The notes beneath the pieces are model-generated. The model was not told the DNA's origin. It saw only the letters and a list, made by a program, of their open reading frames with translations, and searched no databases. Both the position numbers and the translations under genes were made by a program. Positions 9,234 through 17,276 of a DNA stretch of 64,000 nucleotides are shown here, one piece after another (the stretch's first letter is position 1; the number at the start of each line of letters is the position of its first letter). Origin of the DNA: Verrucomicrobiota bacterium (lineage in GTDB: Bacteria > Verrucomicrobiota > Verrucomicrobiia > JADLBR01). Location: the NCBI GenBank assembly GCA_029560585.1, contig JAKQKQ010000259.1, forward strand, positions 62,001 to 126,000, read 5' to 3'.

Positions 9234-9983
9234 CTATCGCAATAGAGAGGCCAGGGCTGCGGCGAGAAGGGCGCCGAGGATCGGGGCGAGAACGGGCACC
9301 CAGGCGTAGCCCCAATCGCTATCCCGTTTGCCGGGGACCGGCAGGAGCGCATGCGCGATGCGCGGGCCGAGATCGCGCGCGGGATTGATGGCGTAGCCGG
9401 TGGTGCCACCGAGGGAGAGGCCGATGCCGAACACCACCAGGGCGACCGGCAACGCGCCCAACGTGCCGAGACCCACCTTGATTTCGGTGGTTGCCCCTGT
9501 CGCCGTCGGGATCGTCGCGATCGCGTCCGTCATGAGGAAAACTGGCAGGATCAGGGCAAATGTGCCGACGACCTCGCAGAGGAATGCCTGGGGGATATTG
9601 CGGATATTTGGCGCGGTGCAGAAGCAGGCGAGTTTGGCCCCGGCGTCATCGGTGACCTTGAAATGTTCGCGATAGAACGCGTAGACCAGCGCGCCGCCGG
9701 CGATGCCGCCGAGCATCTGCGATAGGAGGTAGGCGGGCACCTGTGGCCAAGCGAGCTGGTTGGCCGCGGCCATGGCCAGGGTCACGGCGGGATTCAGGTG
9801 CGCGCCGCTGAACGGTTGCGCGCAAAAGACCCCCACGAACACTCCCAATGCCCATCCCGCGGTGATGACGATCCAGCCGCTGCCGTTGCCCTTGGTGCGC
9901 CCGAGCACGACGTTCGCGACCACGCCGTTTCCGAAGAGTACCAGCAGGGTGGTCCCAATGAATTCTGCGATGATGGCGTTCAT
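9234..9983 (-). CDS. glpF: Glycerol facilitator (aquaglyceroporin)
   Basis: A 249-residue six-helix MIP channel that lets glycerol cross the inner membrane. Both pore motifs are present: HLNPAVT in the first half and INPARDLGPR in the second. The Asp after NPAR is the marker of glycerol facilitators rather than water-only aquaporins. The length is normal for the family. It is the last gene of the glp operon; its ATG overlaps the stop of glpD (ATGA, 9980-9983). A few bases separate it from the convergent GH38 gene, with no obvious terminator between them. Confidence 0.95.
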   Translation of the reverse strand: MNAIIAEFIGTTLLVLFGNGVVANVVLGRTKGNGSGWIVITAGWALGVFVGVFCAQPFSGAHLNPAVTLAMAAANQLAWPQVPAYLLSQMLGGIAGGALVYAFYREHFKVTDDAGAKLACFCTAPNIRNIPQAFLCEVVGTFALILPVFLMTDAIATIPTATGATTEIKVGLGTLGALPVALVVFGIGLSLGGTTGYAINPARDLGPRIAHALLPVPGKRDSDWGYAWVPVLAPILGALLAAALASLLR

Positions 9984-11560
9984 GGCGACTCCGTTTCCTT
10001 TCCGGCGATAAATCCCTCGGCGATTTTGTTGAAATCCTTCACCTGCCGTTTTTGCCATGCGGCGTCGCGGTCCAATTCCGCGGCCAGGAGGGCGGCGACT
10101 GCGGGGGCCATTCGCTGTGCGGCCCGTGCGTCGAGGTACAGAGCGCGAGTGCGGCGGGCGAGGGCGTCGTCCACCGTGCGCGCCATCTCGTGCCGCGCGG
10201 CCCAGGCCACCTGTGCGCCGCAGATGGGCAGCGCCGGATCGAGAGGTTTCGCGAGGGACGGATGTTCGCGCATGAGCTGTTCGATGTCCACGGCGTCCGA
10301 GCCGTAGTCGGCGAGCGGCCCGAACTGCTCCGCGTGCCTGTGATGGCCGTGGATCGAGAGGTCTTTCGTTGCGCAAGGACGGTCCGGCAAGCCCGCGAGC
10401 ACGGAGGCGTGGTCGATGCAATCCTCGGCCATTTTCCGGTAGGTTGTCCATTTGCCGCCCGTGATCGTGAGGAGGCCGGCTTTCGAGATCTGTATGGTGT
10501 GGTCGCGGGACAGGGCGGCGGTGCCTTCGGCGTCGCCAGATTTGACCAGTGGGCGGATGCCGGTGAAGACGCTCAGTATGTCCGCGCGCGAGGGATTGCG
10601 CGCGAGGTAGCCGCTCGCCGTTTCGAGGATGAAGTCCACCTCATGCCTGAGGGGCCTGGGTTCGAGGCTGACCTCGGAAATCGGCGTGTCCGTGGTGCCG
10701 ACGACGACATGGCCGTGCCACGGGATGGCGAACATGACGCGGCCATCTCGGGTGTGGGGAACCATGATGGCCGTGCTGCCCGGGAGGAACTCTTGCGGCA
10801 GAACGATATGAACCCCTTGGCTCGGGGCGATCATGGCGCCTGCGGCCGGGTCGTCCATGCGGCGGACCGCATCGCAGAATGGGCCAGTCGCGTTGATCAC
10901 ACAGCGCGCGGCGATCGCGTGTTCGCGGCCGGACTCCTCGTCGCGGAAGATGAGGCCCGAGAGGAATCCTTCGGCGTTCTTCGGCAACGACACGACGCGC
11001 GCCTGATTCAGCAGGCAGGCGCCCTGTTCGTTGGCGGTCTGGGCGAGGTTGACGAGGAGGCGGCCGTCGTCAAATTGGCCGTCGTGGTATTTCACGCCCC
11101 CGCGCAGGCCATTCTGCTCGAGCGTGGGGATGCGTTTCAGAACCTCCTCTCGCGACAGGAGCTGGGACGCGCCGAAGCCGTACTTGCCCGCCAGCATGTC
11201 GTACACTTTGAGGCCGACCCCGTAGAAGGGCGCCTCCCACCAGAGATAGTTTGGGACGACGAACTCGAGGTCGCGCACCAGATGCGGCGCATTGCGGAGC
11301 AGGAGCCCGCGTTCTTTGAGCGCCTCCATCACCAGGGGGACGTTGCCCTGCTGCAGGTAGCGAACCCCGCCGTGGACCAGTTTGGTGGATCGGCTCGAAG
11401 TGCCCTTGCCAAAATCGCTTTGCTCGAACAGCGCCGCCGCATATCCGCGGGAGGCGGCATCGAGGGCAATGCCGACGCCCGTGGCGCCGCCGCCAATGAT
11501 CGCAAAGTCCCAGGGGTCTTGGCGCTCCAGGATCCGCCGCAGCGAAGCCATCCGGTTCAT
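9980..11560 (-). CDS. glpD: Aerobic glycerol-3-phosphate dehydrogenase
   Basis: A 526-residue FAD enzyme that oxidises glycerol-3-phosphate to dihydroxyacetone phosphate at the membrane and passes electrons to quinone. The FAD-binding motif is [18 protein letters not shown] (about residues 22-39), followed by the family segment [11 protein letters not shown] and, later, [13 protein letters not shown]. The chosen ATG (11560) has GGAAAGG upstream on the minus strand and overlaps the glpK stop by four bases; its own stop overlaps the glpF start in the same way. This arrangement suggests coupled translation. Full length for the family. Confidence 0.96.
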   Translation of the reverse strand: MNRMASLRRILERQDPWDFAIIGGGATGVGIALDAASRGYAAALFEQSDFGKGTSSRSTKLVHGGVRYLQQGNVPLVMEALKERGLLLRNAPHLVRDLEFVVPNYLWWEAPFYGVGLKVYDMLAGKYGFGASQLLSREEVLKRIPTLEQNGLRGGVKYHDGQFDDGRLLVNLAQTANEQGACLLNQARVVSLPKNAEGFLSGLIFRDEESGREHAIAARCVINATGPFCDAVRRMDDPAAGAMIAPSQGVHIVLPQEFLPGSTAIMVPHTRDGRVMFAIPWHGHVVVGTTDTPISEVSLEPRPLRHEVDFILETASGYLARNPSRADILSVFTGIRPLVKSGDAEGTAALSRDHTIQISKAGLLTITGGKWTTYRKMAEDCIDHASVLAGLPDRPCATKDLSIHGHHRHAEQFGPLADYGSDAVDIEQLMREHPSLAKPLDPALPICGAQVAWAARHEMARTVDDALARRTRALYLDARAAQRMAPAVAALLAAELDRDAAWQKRQVKDFNKIAEGFIAGKETESP

Positions 11561-13086
11561 GGGGTTGTTGCCTTTCCGCGCGTGGGGGGAGCGGGGTGCT
11601 CTTCCCAGTCCTGGGCTCGGCGGAGGGCCTCGGCCCATCGGGCGCGGCGGTGTTGTGCCGCGTCCGGGCCCTCGCGGGGCTCGAATGTCCGATCGGCCTG
11701 CCAGGCTCGATGAACCTCATCGCGGTCCTTCCAGAATCCCACGGCGAGGCCCGCCAGATATGCCGCGCCAAGGGCGGTCGTTTCGGTGACCTTGGGGCGG
11801 ACCACGGGAACTTGTAGGATATCCGCCTGGAATTGCATCAGGAGGTCATTGGCACAGGCGCCGCCGTCCACGCGCAGTTCGCCCATGGCGATGCCGGAGT
11901 CGTTGCGCATGGCGTCGAGCACATCGGCAACCTGGAAGGCAATGCCCTCGAGGGCGGCCCTGGCGATGTGCGCGGCGGTGGTTCCGCGGGTGAGGCCCGA
12001 GATCGTGCCCCGCGCGTATTGGTCCCAGTGTGGTGCGCCGAGTCCGGCGAATGCGGGGACGAGGTAGACGCCGCCAGAGTCCGGCACCGAGGATGCGAGG
12101 CCCTCGACCTCCGGGGAGGATCGGATGATCCCGAGGCCATCCCTCAGCCACTGGACCACAGCGCCGCCTATGAAAACGCTGCCCTCCAGGGCAAAATCGG
12201 TCTGGCCCCCGACGTCCCACGCGACCGTGGTGAGGAGGTTGTGTGCGGAGGCCGTGGGCTTGGCCCCGATGTTCATCAGCATGAAGCAGCCGGTGCCGTA
12301 CGTGTTTTTCGCCAGCCCGCGCGAGAAACAATTTTGCCCGAAGAGGGCGGCCTGCTGGTCGCCGGCGATGCCGGCTATTTGGATTGGGGCATCGAAAATG
12401 CCGGGGGCCGTCTCCCCATAGATCTCGCTCGATGGGCGCACGGCGGGCAGCACTTCGCGGGGGACATCCAGAAGGCGGAGCAATTCGTCGTCCCAGGCGC
12501 CTGCAGCGAGGTCAAAGAGCATCGTGCGGGACGCGTTGCTAGGGTCGGTGAGGTGCAGCGAGCCGCCGGTGAGGTTCCAGAGCAACCAGCTATCGATCGT
12601 CCCGAAGGCGAGTTCGCCGCGGGCGGCGCGGGTGCGGGCGCCGGGCACTTGGTCCAAGAGCCAGCGGAGCTTCGTGCCCGAGAAATAGGCATCGATGACG
12701 AGCCCGGCCTTGCGCTGCACCGTGGCCGCGTGGTCGGCGCGCTTCAGCTCATCGCAGAGCCCTGCGGTGCGGCGATCCTGCCAGACGATGGCGTTGTGGA
12801 TCGGGGCGCCGGTCTTGCGGTCCCATACGACGGTCGTTTCGCGCTGGTTGGTGATGCCTATGGCGGCGACGTCTTTTGCCTTGAGCCGGGCGTTGGCGAG
12901 CGCCTCGCGCGCCGTCTCGATCTGCGAGGCCCAGATTTCGCGGGGATCATGCTCCACCCAGCCTGCCCGCGGGTAGATTTGCGTGAATTCCTTTTGCGCG
13001 ACAGCGAGAATCGCGCCGGCGCGATCGAAGAGAATCGCGCGCGAGCTGGTCGTGCCCTGATCGAGGGCGAGTATGGCGTTTTTCAT
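11557..13086 (-). CDS. glpK: Glycerol kinase
   Basis: A 509-residue FGGY-family kinase that phosphorylates glycerol with ATP in the cytoplasm, trapping it for GlpD. The N-terminal [16 protein letters not shown] motif, the [13 protein letters not shown] segment and the C-terminal [16 protein letters not shown] and [16 protein letters not shown] regions are all present. Length matches the family. The ATG overlaps the stop of glpQ by four bases and the stop overlaps glpD. No frameshift is seen. Confidence 0.97.
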   Translation of the reverse strand: MKNAILALDQGTTSSRAILFDRAGAILAVAQKEFTQIYPRAGWVEHDPREIWASQIETAREALANARLKAKDVAAIGITNQRETTVVWDRKTGAPIHNAIVWQDRRTAGLCDELKRADHAATVQRKAGLVIDAYFSGTKLRWLLDQVPGARTRAARGELAFGTIDSWLLWNLTGGSLHLTDPSNASRTMLFDLAAGAWDDELLRLLDVPREVLPAVRPSSEIYGETAPGIFDAPIQIAGIAGDQQAALFGQNCFSRGLAKNTYGTGCFMLMNIGAKPTASAHNLLTTVAWDVGGQTDFALEGSVFIGGAVVQWLRDGLGIIRSSPEVEGLASSVPDSGGVYLVPAFAGLGAPHWDQYARGTISGLTRGTTAAHIARAALEGIAFQVADVLDAMRNDSGIAMGELRVDGGACANDLLMQFQADILQVPVVRPKVTETTALGAAYLAGLAVGFWKDRDEVHRAWQADRTFEPREGPDAAQHRRARWAEALRRAQDWEEHPAPPTRGKATTP

Positions 13087-14111
13087 GGGGATGAGGGATG
13101 GCGCTTATCGCGGATGAATGCGGTGGCGCGATCGGGGTGGTCGGTGAAGATTCCGTCGGCCCCGGCCCGAACGAGGACGAGGTCCAACAGTTCCTCGATC
13201 GAGGCGGCGAATGGGGGGAGGTCATCGGCGCGGGCGGTGTAGGGGTGCACCGCGAGTCCCGCCGCGTGGGCGTTGTTCACAAGGTCCGTGATGCGGGCGT
13301 CGGCCCTGCTCTTGCCGGCGACGACTTGGCGGATCGATGGTCCGATGCCGTCGGCCACCGCGGCCACTTCGAGGAGGCCCCCCGGGGTCATGAGGTGGGG
13401 ATGGTTGGCGCACTCATCGCCGCCGTCGCCGAGCAGCTGGATGAGCTTGCATTGGCAGCCGAGTTCGGTGCGGACTCGCCTGAGTTCGGAAAAGTCGAAG
13501 CACTGCACGTAGACCTTGTCCGCCTTGGTCCTGTAACCGTACTTGTTGAGGATCGCGAGGACGATCTTGCTGATGTCGTGGCCCTGGCGCCTGTGCCAGG
13601 CGGGTCTCTTGATTTCCGGGTATATGCCGGCCTCCCTGCCGGTGCTCTTGTTGATGCCCTGGATCAGCTGCAATTCTTCCTCGAGCGTCGCGATCTGGAA
13701 GGAAGATTGGCCGGGGGGGAAGCGGCCCTTGAATGCGGGGGTGCCGCGTTTCGGATCGATGCGCTCGTTGACGCGCAATTGTCTGAGTTCGGCCAGCGAA
13801 AAATCGAGGGCGTAATAGCGCCCATCTTGGCGAGCGCGGCCGGGAAAACGGCGTGCGACGTCGGTGACGGTGTCGATCTGGGTGTCGTGCAGCACGACGG
13901 GGATGTCGTCCTGGCTCAGGACCACGTCTTGCTCGATGTAGTCCGCGCCCATTGCGTGGGCCATGGCCTTGGCGGCCAGCGTGTGTTCGGGGAGGTAGCC
14001 GCTCGCGCCGCGATGGGCGATCACGATCTTTCTGGGTGGCTCCATGGGCGCGGGGACGAGATTCGAACTGCCGGCCAGCAAGGTCAAGGCGAGGGTGGGG
14101 AGCGTTGTCAT
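13083..14111 (-). CDS. glpQ: Glycerophosphodiester phosphodiesterase, exported
   Basis: A 342-residue GDPD. It hydrolyses glycerophosphodiesters from phospholipid head groups to glycerol-3-phosphate, feeding the operon. The catalytic start [14 protein letters not shown] (about residues 30-43) and the following [19 protein letters not shown] carry the conserved His, Glu/Asp metal ligands and second His. A hydrophobic N-terminus (about residues 3-21) suggests export to the periplasm, as in E. coli GlpQ. It is the promoter-proximal gene of the operon and overlaps glpK by ATGA. No strong ribosome site precedes the ATG. Confidence 0.93.
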   Translation of the reverse strand: MTTLPTLALTLLAGSSNLVPAPMEPPRKIVIAHRGASGYLPEHTLAAKAMAHAMGADYIEQDVVLSQDDIPVVLHDTQIDTVTDVARRFPGRARQDGRYYALDFSLAELRQLRVNERIDPKRGTPAFKGRFPPGQSSFQIATLEEELQLIQGINKSTGREAGIYPEIKRPAWHRRQGHDISKIVLAILNKYGYRTKADKVYVQCFDFSELRRVRTELGCQCKLIQLLGDGGDECANHPHLMTPGGLLEVAAVADGIGPSIRQVVAGKSRADARITDLVNNAHAAGLAVHPYTARADDLPPFAASIEELLDLVLVRAGADGIFTDHPDRATAFIRDKRHPSSP

Positions 14112-14247
14112 CGGCGTCGCGGGGAATCAGCCGCCCGAGTATCTTCGGCATTTTCGGGGCGTGGGGAAGGCTTTTCATGGGCGAGGTCTGGGCCAGGGAA
14201 AAGGTTTCGCTTGGAACAGGCCCGCGAACGGGCAGACTCCATTGCCG

Positions 14248-15024
14248 ATGAACTACAAGAACCTCTACTCATTCGTTGCGGCGCTGTTGCTCGTCGCGCC
14301 ACTGCACGCCAAAGATCAACCGGCCGTCCAACCTCCAGCCCCCGCCGTCGCGTTGCCGCCCCAGGCACCAGATGTGGCCGCGCCAAAGATGGATCCGAAG
14401 ACCGGCGCGCCGCAGGCCGGGTTCATGGCATCCCACGAGAAATTCGTGGCCATCGCCAAAGAGGGCAAGGCGGGTGTCGTGTTCCTTGGGGATTCGATCA
14501 CGGCCGGCTGGAACGCAAAGAAGGACATCTGGGACAAGGCGTTTGGGAAATATCAGCCGGCCAACTTCGGCATCGGCGGCGACCGCACGCAGCACGTCCT
14601 CTGGCGCATCACCAACGGCGAACTCGATGGCATCAAGCCCAAGGCCGTCGTCATCATGATCGGGACCAACAACTCGGGTTCCGACCCGGCCGAAGGCATC
14701 GCGAAAGGCATCACCAAGATCGTCGAGACCGTTCGCTCGAAGCAGCCCCAGGCGAAGATTCTCCTGCTGGCAGTCTTCCCGCGCGGGAACAAGCCGGGCG
14801 GCGAACTCGGCGCGCAGAATGCGAAACTCAAAGAGGTCAACGCCATCATCGCGAAGCTCGACGACGGGAAGCACGTGTTCTTCTTGGACATCGGCGACAA
14901 GTTCGTCCAGGGCGGCGGTCCGATCAACAAGGAGATCATGCCCGATTTCCTTCACCTTTCGCCCCGCGGCTATCAGATCTGGTCCGATGCCATTTCGCCG
15001 AAGCTGGCGAAGCTGATGGAGTGA
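14248..15024 (+). CDS. GDSL/SGNH-family esterase, exported
   Basis: A 258-residue secreted SGNH hydrolase. A signal peptide (about residues 1-21) is followed by a Pro/Ala-rich linker. The SGNH blocks are visible: VVFLGDSITAGW (nucleophile Ser), NFGIGGDRT (Gly), MIGTNNSG (Asn) and the C-terminal DFLHLSPRGY with the catalytic Asp and His. Similar proteins in this group act on acetylated or platelet-activating-factor-like esters and acetyl-xylan. The start is the ATG at 14248, because the leader reads well from there. Divergent from glpQ, with about 136 bases between. Confidence 0.88.
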   Translation: MNYKNLYSFVAALLLVAPLHAKDQPAVQPPAPAVALPPQAPDVAAPKMDPKTGAPQAGFMASHEKFVAIAKEGKAGVVFLGDSITAGWNAKKDIWDKAFGKYQPANFGIGGDRTQHVLWRITNGELDGIKPKAVVIMIGTNNSGSDPAEGIAKGITKIVETVRSKQPQAKILLLAVFPRGNKPGGELGAQNAKLKEVNAIIAKLDDGKHVFFLDIGDKFVQGGGPINKEIMPDFLHLSPRGYQIWSDAISPKLAKLME

Positions 15025-15161
15025 TCGACATTGGCCGACGGGCGCGCCGGCTCCCCTCGGGGCGAGGGGATCGCGCGTATCTGGGGGGCGCAGAAGCGAT
15101 CAGAGCGCCCGATTCGCCATCGGGCGCCACCGGGGGTGAAAACCCACTGGAGCGTAACGCG

Positions 15162-15245
15162 GGCAATCCTGCCGGCGACGGCAGGCAAGGCACGCGGCGG
15201 CAGGCAGGATTGCCTGCCCCACGGCCACGGGAATTCTCGAGCTAG
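15162..15245 (+). repeat. Hairpin repeat with CGAGCTAG tail next to the IS element
   Basis: GGCAATCCTGCC (15162-15173) and its exact reverse complement (15203-15214) enclose further hairpins: CCTGCC/GGCAGG (15168-15185) and GGCAGGCA/TGCCTGCC (15199-15218). The stretch ends in GAATTCTCGAGCTAG, a tail shared with elements at 30222, 34671 and 61607. The IS1182 element starts exactly in the CTAG of this tail, so it probably inserted into a pre-existing hairpin repeat. The bases between 15025 and 15161 show no gene. Confidence 0.7.
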
Positions 15246-16860
15246 CAGCCTGTCGGACTTTGGGTCGCTGCCGGGGTTGACGACGCCCAAATGCCATCAC
15301 CAGGGACTGCGGCCTCCCAGACAGGCTGCTCTTGGCTGGAATGGGCGGTTTGGGCGGGTGGATTTGCGACGCGCGGGCGGTTTTCGGGAGGGGCTGGCCT
15401 TCAGTTTTGCGCCTCTTGGGCCATCCGGGCGACGGTGAGCCGGTGGAGACGCCGGAAGTTGTAGGCCAGGCAGACCAGCGCCCATTCCGTGGAGACCTTC
15501 TTGTTTCCGCGCAGCAAGAAGCGGCGGAAGCCCATGGCCTCCTTGATGGTTCCGAAGGTCGGCTCGACGGTGTGCTGCCTGAGTTTGTAGCGCGCCCGGC
15601 CGGCGCGGGTCGCAACCCGGTGGGCCATGCGTTCCAGAAAAGGCGCAGCCGGCTGCGGCTCCGGCGGGTCATCCCTTTTCTCCAAGTCGGGCACGGTGCG
15701 CCCGTGGCCCCCGCGCCCGATGGCGGCAAGCACCCGCGGCGGTGGCGCCGTCCCCACGGTCGCGGCCGCCTCGATGGCCGTCACGGCGCTCTCGCTCAGA
15801 AAGCCGCTGTCGACGAGCACCTCCGCCACCGCTCCGGCCGCCGGCTCGATCGCCCCCAGGCTGGGGGCCAGTTGTTCCTTGTCGTTGGCCGCGTCGCTCA
15901 CCCTCTGGCCCACGATGAGCCGGCTCTCCACCTCCACCGCAGCCTGCGCGTTGTATGACTGCCCGAAGCCCCCGTCGCCGCCCTTCATGATCCGGCTCTC
16001 CGGATCGGTGAAGTTGTACTGATCCTTCGGGCCGGGTTGCTCCCGGGGCGCCACCGGCTCCCGGCCCCGCGGCTTGCGCCCCCCGGAGCGGATATTCTCC
16101 CGCGCGGCAAGCTTGGCCTGATAATCCGCCATCTCGGCCCGCGCCCGGGCGTGGGCCCGGGCCTCCATCTCCGCGCGCGCCCTGGCCAGTTGCGCCTTGC
16201 GCTCGGCCCGGCGCCGGATCTCCCCGGGAATCGAAAGCCCATCCTCCAGCGGGGCGGCATCGGCCGCCTCGGCCTTGGCCAGCAACTCGGCGATCTCCAA
16301 ATCCATCTGGCGCATCTTCTCCCCGGCACGCCCATAGCTGACCGCCGCGTGCCTGCTGGCGTTGGCCAGCACCTTGGTCCCGTCGATGGCCACCGTGATG
16401 CCCCCGACCTTCAAAAACCCGCACCGCGCCGCCATCTCCAGCACCTGGCCGAAGCCGTCGGCCACAAGCCCGGCGTTGTCCCGCCGAAACGCGCAGATGG
16501 TGTCATGGTCCGGGTGGGTGTCGCCGCAGAGCACCCGCACCGCCACGTTCTCGCAGGTGCCCCGCTCGATCTGCCGGCTGCCAAAGACCCCCGTGGCGTA
16601 GCTGTAGATCAACAGCCCCAGCATCATCGAGGGTGGATACTGCTCGCTGCCGCTGCCCCGCTCGTTGATCCTGGCCTTGGAGAGATCCAGCTCCCCGACC
16701 GCATCCAAGATGAAGTGCACCAGGTGCCCCTCCGGCACCCATTCCCTCATGTTCGGGGGCAACAGTAGCAGCGTGTCCCTATCGACGTTGACCAGACGGG
16801 CAGCCATGCCCGATCCTACCACATCGGCTCGTCTTGCGGCAAAGTCCGACACGCTGCTAG
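15242..16860 (-). mobile_element. IS1182-family insertion sequence, apparently complete
   Basis: Terminal inverted repeats are clear: CTAGCAGCCTGTCGGACTTT at the left end (from 15242) and, on the other strand, CTAGCAGCGTGTCGGACTTT at the right end (to 16860). They match at 20 of the first 21 bases. CTAG at both tips may be a 4-bp target duplication or part of the repeat; being palindromic, it cannot be resolved here. An 11-bp inverted copy of the left tip (15320-15330) lies inside the left end. The element carries one intact transposase on the minus strand. It sits between the GDSL gene and the gltB leader. Confidence 0.9.
15401..16807 (-). CDS. IS1182-family transposase
   Basis: A 468-residue DDE transposase, full length for the family. 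The N-terminal DUF772-type region (about residues 1-110) includes GVFGSRQIERGTCENVAVR. The catalytic residues are visible in order: AIDGTK (first Asp), LVDSGFLSES (second Asp) and VEPTFGTIKEAMGFRRFLLR (Glu). A charged, Arg/Ala-rich helical insertion (about residues 195-265) precedes the second Asp. The ATG at 16807 was chosen over upstream in-frame codons because those lie outside or across the inverted repeat. No frameshift or stop interrupts it, so it may be active. Confidence 0.92.
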   Translation of the reverse strand: MAARLVNVDRDTLLLLPPNMREWVPEGHLVHFILDAVGELDLSKARINERGSGSEQYPPSMMLGLLIYSYATGVFGSRQIERGTCENVAVRVLCGDTHPDHDTICAFRRDNAGLVADGFGQVLEMAARCGFLKVGGITVAIDGTKVLANASRHAAVSYGRAGEKMRQMDLEIAELLAKAEAADAAPLEDGLSIPGEIRRRAERKAQLARARAEMEARAHARARAEMADYQAKLAARENIRSGGRKPRGREPVAPREQPGPKDQYNFTDPESRIMKGGDGGFGQSYNAQAAVEVESRLIVGQRVSDAANDKEQLAPSLGAIEPAAGAVAEVLVDSGFLSESAVTAIEAAATVGTAPPPRVLAAIGRGGHGRTVPDLEKRDDPPEPQPAAPFLERMAHRVATRAGRARYKLRQHTVEPTFGTIKEAMGFRRFLLRGNKKVSTEWALVCLAYNFRRLHRLTVARMAQEAQN

Positions 16861-17190
16861 GCGCGGTGCTCTCTGGCCGAAGGGGATGCGCCACCGCAAC
16901 CGCATGCGGCATTTGTGGATAAGAATGATCATCGCGAAGTATAAAATTTTGCATTCTGGATCGATGTTTTGCAATGGATTTAATGGCAATGTGTTACGAG
17001 ATTCATGAGGGGGCGATGCCACCGTAATACAAGAGAGAATCGCCCTGCTTGGCTGAAACAGTGGGCAGGTGGGCGGATCAATTTACATCCGAAGTCAGAT
17101 TGGATATGTGATGCAACGAAAGCACGATACATCGAAAAGTATAATGTTGATTACCAGTATTTCCGAAATGGGTATCGTTTTTCGAATTAT
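16861..17190. other. A+T-rich gene-free stretch before gltB
   Basis: Between the IS right end and the gltB promoter the base composition falls well below that of the flanking genes. Short frames exist, but none has a credible start or recognisable product. It could be a long regulatory region for gltBD, the remnant of foreign DNA brought with the IS, or a degenerate gene. Confidence 0.5.
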
Positions 17191-17206
17191 CGGCATGGAA
17201 CTTGCT
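17191..17206 (+). promoter_or_regulatory. Sigma-54 promoter candidate for gltB
   Basis: CGGCATGGAACTTGCT matches the sigma-54 pattern TGGCAYR-N4-TTGCW closely, with GG (17192-17193) and GC (17204-17205) separated by exactly ten bases. Transcription would start near 17217, leaving a leader of about 60 bases before the gltB ATG. Nitrogen assimilation genes are classical sigma-54 targets, which supports the assignment. No clear NtrC-type dyad was seen upstream. Confidence 0.65.
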
Positions 17207-17276
17207 ATTGAAAAAGGTCTCGGTAGTCTTAATCTCTTTTTGGAAACGTACTGACGGCATTGTGCGGCACACAGAA

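Noticed and set aside
10052-11713. 553-residue open frame on the + strand opposite glpD/glpK
   Set aside because: It is a shadow of the minus-strand glpD and glpK genes, which have clear family motifs and overlapping starts; the plus-strand protein shows no motif and is only a result of high GC.
13098-15245. 715-residue + strand frame across glpQ and the GDSL gene
   Set aside because: It is antisense to glpQ and out of frame with the GDSL gene; both true genes have clear catalytic motifs.
16820-16954. N-terminal extension of the transposase frame
   Set aside because: It runs across the IS right inverted repeat, so the extra residues lie outside the element.
17005-17254. Short frames in the A+T-rich leader before gltB
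   Set aside because: No ribosome site, no homology recognised, and they overlap the sigma-54 site and each other.
17202-17276. TTG at 17202 as the gltB start
   Set aside because: It would precede the expected transcription start of the sigma-54 promoter and lengthen the propeptide; ATG 17277 gives a normal 33-residue propeptide before the Cys.
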